From Chrysopilus asiliformis (lineage: Eukaryota; Arthropoda; Insecta; Diptera; Rhagionidae): 64,000 nt of DNA. The notes beneath the pieces are model-generated. The model saw only the letters and a program-made list of their open reading frames with translations, ran no database searches and was not told the DNA's origin. The stretch spans positions 40,447,090 to 40,511,089 of the forward strand of contig OZ035963.1 in assembly GCA_964034945.1 (NCBI GenBank), in the 5' to 3' direction. Each line of letters opens with the position of its first letter. The first letter of the stretch is position 1. The translations under genes were made by a program, and so were the position numbers. Below are positions 51,779 to 61,200 of this stretch, one piece after another.

Positions 51779-52350
51779 TCTGTTCTAATTATTTCTTAAT
51801 CGACTTTAGTCTGGTCAAACCGCTGATCTTTTTGATGTGCGACTTCCCAACTTTATGCCAAATCTGAAATTGGTAAATTTACCCGACTTTTTGCCAATCT
51901 TAAATATTTTCATACCTTTGTATAACGACTTTCTTGCCAATTAACGTGATTTCTGACTTTGCAGAACGACTTGTTTGCCAATTTCTAAATTGTGTACCTT
52001 TGTACACCGACTTCCTTGCCAATTAACGTGATTTCTGCCTTTGCAGAACGACTTGTTTGCCAATTTCTAAATTGTGTACCTTTGTACACCGACTTCCTTG
52101 CCAAAATTGTCTGCACCCTTATATAAGGATCGCTTTTTTTCCGTCTGTTTGCCGAGATCAGATTTGCCTGCAAAATTTTATTTTTATATTTGGAGGTTAT
52201 GTCCGGTTGGGGAGAATCCACAGAACTATATAACATAGAATAACTGTCACCATACAAAGCTCTGCTGAAAAATGTTCCCAAAAGTATTTCCCCCTTTATC
52301 GTACTTGAACGCATCCACTGAACTGTATAAGGTCGCGAAATTCAAATTTA
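51779..52350 (-). other. Gypsy 5' untranslated region with tandem ~106-bp units
   Basis: The sequence AACGTGATTTCTG.CTTTGCA then GAACGACTTGTTTGCCAATT occurs at about 51941-52010 and again at 52022-52095, a tandem duplication in the leader. GCGAAATTCAAATTT at 52333 is repeated just beyond the inserted element at 53085. Confidence 0.55.
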
Positions 52351-53073
52351 GGGGCCTATTGCGATTATCGATATCTATTCGATCGACCATCGTTGGCCGG
52401 AACGATCGAAAAACAATTTGGTATTGCGTAAGGTTCATCGTTCAAGCAATCGCTATTGTGAATTTTTTAGTGTTTGACGTTTGGGAATTCACATTGTAGA
52501 AGTTATTTTAATGTTTAAAAATGACTTCAATGCAGAAAATACAATATTGAGCTCTCTTAAAACATAGAGGAGGTGGATGACAATTGCGATATGAGCGAAA
52601 TTACACCAGAAGACGGTTTTACAAACCAACGTCAGGGCGAAAATATTAAACACCGAATGTTGAGTTCTTTGAATTGACCAATATTTCAAATCTATGTGAA
52701 TAAAATAGTTTTTAAGTGCATTTTTTATTTAAATTATTTTTATACCACTTTAGTCTTATTTATCTTCATTTTTTCAACCAATTTTTATATTGGATTTTTG
52801 ATCGAGGTTTTGATCAAGATATTCCTCATTAATAATTTCCTAATGTGTACAAATACTTCCATTTTATTATTAGCCTCTAATTTTGATAAAAAAAAGTAAT
52901 TGCAATACTTCACCGATCGCTAACTTGACAGAAACTTCACCGAACGATCAAACAAATGTCATCGTTCCGAACTGAACGATTTTATCGTTCACGAACGATA
53001 AAATCGATGATCACAATACCGATTTTTCGATTTGACATTTCAACGATCGATTGACGAAGCTCACAATAGGGGC
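52351..53073. mobile_element. Inverted-repeat element in the Gypsy 5' region
   Basis: GGGGCCTATTGCGA at the left and TCACAATAGGGGCC at the right are near-inverses ~720 bases apart. Both subterminal zones are full of CGATCG and ACGATCGA-type words. No clear target duplication and no transposase. It lies between the 5' LTR and gag and is absent from normal Gypsy architecture, so it is an insertion. Confidence 0.6.
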
Positions 53074-53368
53074 CTTAGTTTGCCGCGAAATTCAAATTTC
53101 ACAAGTTTGAGACTAACTTTAGGCGCAAACAAATAACTTTAGGCGCCAACACCATTCCGAAAGTCTATTTTCCTTTGACAACTCACGGTTTAAACGAGAC
53201 GGCTATACTTATTTTCATACGGTTATCTTGCTCTTACTTGACTCGTTTTGATTCACTGAACTGTATTGAAATGGGACCATTTGAGATAGCAAATCGAGCG
53301 ATCTAGTATATCTATGGGAGAATCTCATTCCCCATTTTTTGTTTAAATTCCAGTTTGTGTAGTTTTTC

Positions 53369-53380
53369 TCCTCGTCGCCG
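53369..53380 (-). promoter_or_regulatory. Primer-binding site, tRNA-Ser(GCU)-like
   Basis: Two bases inside the 5' LTR the minus strand reads CGGCGACGAGGAG. TGGCGACGAGG would pair with the 3' end of animal tRNA-Ser(GCU) (…CCTCGTCG-CCA). Here the first T is C. The match is to my memory of that tRNA. Confidence 0.55.
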
Positions 53381-53382
53381 TT

Positions 53383-53536
53383 TATAGTACTCACCTAACA
53401 AGTTCGTATAATGAAACACTTAATATAATTATGGTAATAATACTTTTATTATTATTCTACTCCGTCTGTAAATGTTCTCTACTTGCTTAACTTAATCTGT
53501 CATAATCAGTTGTGCCACACTACTAGGGCTGCCACA
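53383..53536 (-). repeat. Gypsy 5' LTR (154 bp)
   Basis: Partner of 46925-47076. Its end toward the element is TATAGTACT on the + strand where the other LTR has TGTAGTACT, so the terminal CA has mutated. The target duplication CATGC follows at 53537. Confidence 0.9.
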
Positions 53537-53541
53537 CATGC

Positions 53542-53780
53542 CATCCCACAAAATGGCGTTGCACCACTTTCCGGAGAAGTTGATTTTGTTTCTTTCATCC
53601 CACAACTCTTCGTCCTAGCATTTGGAGTTACTCCGGTGCCAGCAGGAAGGGTGTGACAACACATTGACAGAAACTTTTGTCTTTACTTTTATCTCGGATT
53701 TTATTACTCATCATCTTTTGTGCCAAAATCGCTATACTGGTCGATATTTCAATGAAAAATATACATACTTAAGTAGAAAA
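53542..53780. other. No feature seen
   Basis: Unassigned flank between the Gypsy target site and INE-1-like copy 6. Confidence 0.35.
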
Positions 53781-54331
53781 TATAACAAAAGCTATAATTG
53801 CCAATCTGGCAATTATTGATAACCCGTATGGTGATATTCGTATCAAAATTCGAACAGTTGTACCAAAATTCCACTTTGAAGTCAAACTTTCCAATAAGAT
53901 TTTTTTAAATTTATTCCAATCGGATTTTTATGTATGGGAGTTTTATGTAGAATCATATCCTAAACAACTTTTGTTCTTGCCCTTTTTTCATAAGATGCAC
54001 CGTTTTTGAGATATTCGCAATAAACATTTTCGTTCATTTTCGTCCATTTTTGCCCATTAACGAACTTAGCCTCGCATTTTACGAAAAATGGATCTACGCA
54101 AAATTTCAAGTCTCTAGCTCAATCCGTGCGCCCGCAATCCGCGCCACAGACAGACAGACGGACAGACAGACGGACGGACAGACAGACGGACGGACATGCA
54201 GAAAATAATTATTTTTATCATTCTAAACACGCTGGTGTAATTCATTTTTGTGTGTGATGACGGGATCTTGGCGTTACAAACGGTAAAGCAAAGTTAATAT
54301 ACCCTATGGTTTCACCATACGGGTATAAAAA
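53781..54331 (-). mobile_element. INE-1/DINE-1-like repeat, copy 6
   Basis: Minus-strand start TTTTTATACCCGTATGGTGA at 54331, GTCY core (54147-54196 on +), and TTGCCAGATTGGCAATTATA end at 53790. A block after the core is shortened (the GGGGGGTA stretch is missing). Confidence 0.8.
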
Positions 54332-54956
54332 ATGTAACTTTTCGGGAAAGCGAAAAACCGAATCCTAAACGATTCGTCGCAGGAAGCTGAAATTTTGGAC
54401 CAAGATAAAATAAATTTAACTTTTGTATTGTTGAGTAATATGCGAAAGGTACAGGGCTGGATAGTTTAAGCGGTCATAATAGGACTGGTCGGAACCAGTG
54501 GATTGTGATGTCTGTGTCACCCTACAAGGTTTCCGACCTTCTCAACTTCATCGGACTATAAAGACACATCCATAACAAGTAGAAACATGCAATTTTTAGC
54601 TATCTGTTCGGAATTTAGTGTAAAAAATATAACAATAAAAAATATATCGTTTTTTCGTAGAAAGTGTATAAAAAGTGGTTATTTGGACCACAACAAAGAT
54701 AATTGGAAACCACAATAAAGATAATTAAAAAAGGGTTCTTCTTCAAAATTTGTTTGCCAAAGAAAAAGAACCATGCAGAAGATTGTTCCGAAATCTAATG
54801 TGCGTCTTTCATCTTGATTCTTATCATGAAGTCAAAAAGATATTTTTACCATGGGCCTTTAGCTCACAGCCCATTGGTCTTAAACCCGGTGCCGTTAGAA
54901 AGTGTTTCACGCCCTTTATGCGTTGTCGAAGCAATCAAATGGCAAATGTTGTGCTG
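54332..54956. other. No gene recognised
   Basis: A frame at 54750-55010 runs into the inverted repeat and is therefore not taken as a gene. No repeats named. Confidence 0.4.
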
Positions 54957-57246
54957 AAAGGCCATAGAGGGATAAGGGAACAAAAAGTGCCCCCAGAGAT
55001 AGAAACTTGAAATTTTTTTCGTAAGTTGCCACCATTACAACAAATATTTTCCCAAAATTTCAGTCCAAAAAAACGAGTGGTTTTGGAGAAAAAAAATAAA
55101 ATATGATTTTTTTGAAAAAATTCTAGCTCCGTAACGGGTTAACCGATTTTGATGAAATTTGTCGCAATTTTTTCGTTGAAAGTCATAGTTTTCAAAAAAA
55201 ATTATAGAAAAAAAATTAAGAGTGAGGAACCGTTAGGAAAAAATATTTTTTGTTTTTAAAAAATTATAACGGTAACTTAACGGTTTTGCACTACTTTTAT
55301 TTTTTTCTCAAAAACTCCTTAATCCCTGACCTACAAAACAAAAAAAATTACAGGGCAATCGGAGAGGTACTTCATATTCAAAAATAATAAAATGTGAAAG
55401 ATGAATCAATTTGTGAACTAAAAAGTTTAGGCGAAGAGGTAAAGGAGGGCGAAAAAAAAGATACTTAAAACCCGGCATTATATCTTTGCTTTTATGACAA
55501 AGTCACTTAAGTCGACTTAAGCAAATTTCGAGTTATGTCAAGAATCGTGTTATGCTCTTAAAGAACTTTATTTTGGTATTTTCGGTATGTTTCTGCGACT
55601 AATAGATATAGAGATATTAAACCGCCTAAATAACTTAACCCTTTGTGTCGCCATGTTGTAGTTCTACAACATACCTAAAAACCTCTCTTGTAAAAGGCCG
55701 AGAGATATTTAACGACGCTTTAATGCATTGTTGCAATAGCGCAACGTTTCTTCTATTTAAAAAAATTTATTTGGTTGGCAGCATATGCCGTTATATGTGG
55801 ATTGAAACTTTATTTTGGTTGCGTTAGAATTCGGTCGAGAAATGCCCTAGGGAAAAATTTTTAAAAATTAAAAATGTTAAAAACAGTGATTGAAAAAAAA
55901 TACGAAGAGTGAGTATAATTTTTCTATATATTTGAAAAAAAAAAACAATTAAAAAACATATGTAATTTAGTCAGAACAATGGAGTTTTGGTTCCTTGCAT
56001 ATGTGCAACAAAAAAAATACAAAAAAAATGCGTTTTTTTGCTGAACAAATAATATTTTTTTATGCAAAACGAAGCCAAAAATCTAAATTTGCTTCAAAAC
56101 TAACATGTTGCGCTACAAAGCGTTAAGTAGAGTTTTGATACACAATGGTTTTCGAAAAATATTTTAGGTATATATTAGTTATTTTGTACATAGTTAGCTT
56201 CTAAAAATAATTCTGATAAAAAAACTTATGTCAAAAATTTCCTGCAAAAAAACCGTCTAACTGTAATTTTTCGTTTTGACAAAACTTCATAAGTCGAAAT
56301 TGTGGTTTTTACCAAATTAAGAATTCTTACAAGCTTACTCCTAAGTTTACATTACATGATTTCGAAAGGTTATTGAAACATAAAATCTTTTTCGCAAACC
56401 AACTTAAGTCGACATTATACAACGTTTTGGTATTTCATTTTTTTGGTAAAAGCCTTTATGTTACATAAGTTTTTCTGGGATTTAAATTAATCGTATTTCT
56501 TGATAAGTCAAAAGAACTTTTTTATAATTTTAATAGTATCGCTTTTTTAAAACAAGATATGCAAATACTATGGATGAAATACGGAGCTCCCATTTGGCTA
56601 TCCAATGGTATACTTCACATGTGTTAAAGCTTATAGTTTTTTTCAGAATTTTATTTTACTCTTAAAACCGCTCTCCTGAAAAATGCCGATTTTCGACTTA
56701 AGTGACTTTGTCATAAAAGCACAGATATAATGCTAGGTTTTAAGTTTTTCGCCCTCCTTTACCTCTTCGCCTAAACTTTTTAGTTCACAAATTGATTCAT
56801 CTTTCACATTTTATTCTTTTTGAATATGAAGTACCTCTCCGATTGCCCTGTAATTTTTTTTGTTTTGTAGGTCAGGGATTAAGGAGTTTTTGAGAAAAAA
56901 ATAAAAGTAGTGCAAAACCGTTAAGTTACCGTTATAATTTTTTAAAAACAAAAAATATTTTTTCCTAACGGTTCCTCACTCTTAATTTTTTTTCTATAAT
57001 TTTTTTTGAAAACTATGACTTTCAACGAAAAAATTGCGACAAGTTTTATCAAAATCGGTTAACCCGTTACGGAGCTAGAATTTTTTCAAAAAAATCATAT
57101 TTTATTTTTTTTTTCTCCAAAACCACTCGTTTTTTTGGACTGAAATTTTGGGAAAATATTTGTTGTAATGGTGGCAACTTACGAAAAAAATTTCAAGCTT
57201 CTATATCTGGGGGCACTTTTTGTTCCCTTATCCCTCTATGGCCTTT
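54957..57246. mobile_element. Large foldback element, ~555-bp inverted arms
   Basis: Arms 54957-55515 and 56694-57246 pair nearly perfectly (start AAAGGCCATAGAGGGATAAG, inner end CACTTAAGTCGA). The ~1.18-kb middle holds a TTAA-flanked insert (55639-56122). Flanks GTGCTG and TGCTTAA are only weakly alike, so no target duplication is claimed. No transposase frame; superfamily unknown. Confidence 0.78.
55639..56122. mobile_element. TTAA-flanked element, 484 bp, piggyBac-like
   Basis: TTAA at 55635-55638 and 56123-56126. The left end CCCTTTGTGTCGCCATGTTG and the inverted right end CGCTTTGTAGCGCAACATGT agree at most positions. Ends with CCCTTTG resemble the MITE at 5940. No coding capacity. Confidence 0.6.
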
Positions 57247-58246
57247 GCTTAAGAAAAAGCAGTGCTGGTTTGTTTTAGTTTTTCTAAGCAACTGAGAGAA
57301 AATAATGTGCTCAATGATTAAAATTTGCGATTCTCCGCACAGCACTGAAAATAAGCACAGTATTTGTTTAAGCAAAGCATTTCTCCGTCACAGCAAAGCA
57401 AAGAACCATGCAGGATTCGACGTTTTTTATGACCCCGGGCTAACTTTTGAGCCAGTTGGGGTTCCACTTTCATTGTACTTGCGTTGGAAAGGTAATTTTC
57501 TCCAATGGCGGGGAACTGCAAGGGGATGGTCAGCTGCCATCTTAGACCCAATGATTTTGCAATACAGTTTTCGATCTTTTTTATGCCCCCGGACTAACTT
57601 TTGAACCAGTTGGGGTTTCACATTCGTTGGTTCATGGACACGAGCTCTATTTTGGCGGTGATCTCCAGAGGAATGGTCAGCCCCGATCGTAAACACTATG
57701 ATTTCAAAAATGAGCTCGTATATGAACCTAGAGCAATTTACCCTTCCAACGTAAGTACAATGGATGTGAAACCCAAAAGTTAGACAAGGGGCATTTTCGT
57801 GCATCGTTCTTTGTGCTTGCTGTTTGCTGATTTGTTTTGCTTTTTCAATTCCTGAACAAAAACATTGTTAGTGAACGTCTTTCACAATCTATTCGAAAAT
57901 TTATTGGGGTAACACGCACGGATCTGATAACGTTTGCATTCGCACTCTACCCTGAGTTTATGTGCTCTTCATATCAATTTTTTAAAATGCTTCAATTTGT
58001 ATTTGGTTCACTAATATTTCAACAGATCTTGATCTTCTAACTGTATAAACCTTAAAATAGTCATACTCTAGAGTCTAGACGTATAGAACCGAACAAACGT
58101 ATAGACCCGTATTACTCTGCTATTTGGGTAAGTAGATATAACTAAATATATATTGCAAACTCCTCGATTTAAAGCATTATTTTAATTAAAGAATATCATT
58201 TTAATAATATTGTACAAAAATGAAAGAAATGTATATCTGTGTTTTA
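57247..58246. repeat. Unit repeated twice directly and once inverted; otherwise unassigned
   Basis: The phrase CTAACTTTTGAGCCAGTTGG with its surroundings occurs at about 57438 and 57593 in direct order, and an inverted relative (AATGGATGTGAAACCCAAAAG then TTAGACAAGGGGC) at 57758-57792. The rest, up to the Bub1 stop codon, has no recognised content; 58200-58246 is AT-rich and would include the Bub1 3' UTR. Confidence 0.5.
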
Positions 58247-61200
58247 CTAATCTGATGACATTGCAGTGTTGAACTCTCTTATTTTATCCTTGACCATATT
58301 TTCATTTTCAACCATTTCAGTATCAAGAAGTGTTTTTAAACTCTGCAAATTTGGCATTGTGAAACAGTCTTTGACATTCAAAAGATCGAAGAATATTGTG
58401 GACCAAATCGTCTTTTTAAAATATCTGAAATAAGGAATAATAACCTTAAGGGTAACTCATTTTCTTAAAACTTTTTATGCTAAATTACCTCGGCATACGA
58501 GCTTTTATATTCCAGCTAGTAATTTTCTTTTCTACATCCATATAAGCCCCGAAAAGCAAAGTATGTATTGTGCCAGCTAAACCAAACAAATCTGCTTGAT
58601 ATGTCCATGGTTTATTATCAAGCATTTCCGTACAGAGAATGTCATTAGACTGACATTTGTATGTGAACACTTGATTAGGAGGAAAGAGATTCATATCAAT
58701 CGCCACTCCGAAATCAATCAATTGAATTACAGGCTTCCTTTCTCCAAACGTAATTCTAAATATTTAATAACATGAGTTATTAGATATAAAAATATATTTT
58801 ATTATTTTCCAAACTCATACTTATTTATTAATAAAAAGTTGTCAGATTTAACATCAGCATGGATTATACTCGATGCATGAAGATGATCCATTATCGATAA
58901 CATCTGACTCGCCAAAAACATTACTACAAATTCATCAATATTTCTGCCAGTTGCTTTTTTGAATTTGTTACACACCGATATTAGGGATCCAAAATTCGAA
59001 TAGTTGTAGACAAAAACACTAGCATTATTGGCAATACAAGCATATTTTATATCCATAAATCCACAAACCTAGATAATAAAAATATTTTAATAAAACGTAA
59101 AAATTAGGAAAATATTTTATTTATTTTTGGGACATGAGGCTCCTGTTGGAATGGCGATATAAACATACCCATATAGTACGTACGACTGGTAAAGCAAATA
59201 ATGCATAAAAAATAGTTTTGAAAGATTTAAGGCCAAAATACAATTGGCCCAACACAAGAAATGTAAATACGACAGCAGATTGCGGCGACAATGTCGCCCT
59301 CCATATACAATTGCGCACATTTTGTTGTTCTAAATGTAACTTGCTTTTCACAGATAAAACTTTTCATTCGCGCACGCACTCAATTAATTGTTCTTCGAAA
59401 TTAATATTTTCAATCCTTGGTCTTGAATATTCTGTATTTCTTTGATTTGAATTTTGACAGTCAGTGAGCTACATATAACATTTTTTGTACCCAATTATCA
59501 TACAATCTAAGCAACACAGCATACGAACTATATTTCCTAACACTTGCTTTAATTGAAGAAATTTAGATTTTATGACATCTCCATAAGATTTCATCTTGCA
59601 TCAACCACTAAATTTTGTAGGCGAGCTGCTGGCAAAAGTTAAATTCGATTGAAATTTTTACGGCTGCAAAGTTGGTCGGATTGATTGTATTTAGAAGCAT
59701 AGAATCCTATGAGTTTAAAATCTGAAATGTCGCCGTAAATGTTGTGTTGGGCCAATTGTATTTTGGGCTTTAGACTTAGGGTAGTTCTATTCTCAGGTGA
59801 CGACTTGTTAGTCTGTTCGTTCGTTAGTGAGTTAGGGTCACATCTCGTCATCTATCAAACTAATTTCAAAGGCGAGCCAAGGGGTGACGGCTAGACAATC
59901 TTCGTTTCCTTCAGCCGACCCAAATTCAAAAAATTCAATCTGTTCGAGTACCGATCACAGTGCCCCTAGTTGCCAGAACCTTAAGCAAATGATGGTAGAC
60001 GAACGTTTTGGCAAAGTGAAAAGATTCGGATTATGTTTGAATTGTCTGAGGCGTCCACAGGTGCCGAATCGCACATGTTTCTGACCACAGTTATTGTGGA
60101 CGTATTTTCTGGTACCGGCGAAACAGTACCGTATCGAGCGCTATCGGACTCCGGGTCACAAGTGAACTTCGTAACCATGAAGTTGGCACAACAGTTGAAG
60201 CTGAAACGATCATTAGATTGGGGAAACAAATATGACAGCCAGGTATAAATCAAAAATAAGAGTTAAATTTCAAATTAGTGTCGTTTCAGTCGAACTAGAA
60301 GTGGATTTTTGGGATTTTTGTCAACATTGTCCGACCTATTAAAACACGTAGGGAGGGATACTGATGTGAATTAAACGTCCACACTACCTATTGGCAGCTA
60401 AAATTAGAATGTAAACCCCAATATACTGCCAGTTTTGTTATTTTTAAGTTTCTAGCAACCTTTCAAAAAATTTGAAAAAAAATATATGTTAGACATTAGT
60501 AATCAAAGATTTTTTTGCGACAAAATTGTAGAGGTACCAATAGGTTAACCTTTTTTCAAGTTAAAAAAAACAATTCACTAGTCTTTCTTATCCAATTTTT
60601 GAATATTCTTTAACGTAAGATAGCCCCATATATATATAAATAATTTTATTATTAATATATATTTATTATATTATAATATTTAGATTATTATTTATTTATA
60701 ATTAAATATTTTATTTATTATATAAATTAATAATATTTCTTTTTCTTTCTTCTTTAAACAATTCGTATATGAATATTTTCATCATTAAAATTTTATAATA
60801 TATATATACATATATAATTAATAGAATTTATTAATAAATATATTTATAATATAATATTATTATTTATATATATCAATATATTATTTATATATTTTTTTAA
60901 TTAATATATAATAAATTTATATTTTAAATTAGATTTATTTATGAATATATAATTATATAATTAATTAATAATTTAATTATTTTTTAAATTAAAAATTTAT
61001 TTTAATTATAAATTAATTTATATATAATTTTTTAATTTAAATATAATTATTATTTTAAATGAAATCGTAAGAACCGTTTTCGAGATATTTGACGTTTAAG
61101 TTTTTCGAATTTCCCCTCCTCCAGCAAATCTCAATCGAAGTGGGTTCAAATTAGATTGCAAGATTTGAACCTGACAAACAGATACCAAGGCAAGCTAAAT

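Larger units (their letters stand above)
46925..53536 (-). mobile_element. Gypsy (Ty3-type) LTR retrotransposon, 6.6 kb with TSD CATGC
   Basis: LTRs 46925-47076 (3') and 53383-53536 (5') are flanked by CATGC (46920-46924 and 53537-53541). Minus-strand order: 5' LTR, primer site, 5' UTR, gag (51778-51266), zinc knuckles-protease-RT (51111-49953), RT end and RNase H start (49387-48831), integrase C-terminal part (48240-47712), polypurine tract, 3' LTR. Later insertions are an inverted-repeat element (52351-53073), a mariner (49388-49950), INE-1-like copy 5 (48266-48830) and a hAT (47280-47763). Most RNase H and the integrase core are lost at the INE-1-like insert. Confidence 0.92.

Noticed and set aside
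52247..52899. Several 60-75-residue frames
   Set aside because: They lie in an inverted-repeat insertion in the Gypsy leader and have no conserved motif.
54750..55010. 86-residue frame ending KGHRGIREQKVPPEIET
   Set aside because: It runs into the left arm of the large inverted repeat, and the same peptide end appears in the other arm at 57193.
59117..59445. Frames of 67-76 residues in the Bub1 intron
   Set aside because: They overlap the arm of an inverted-repeat element and are not flanked by splice sites in phase with the kinase.
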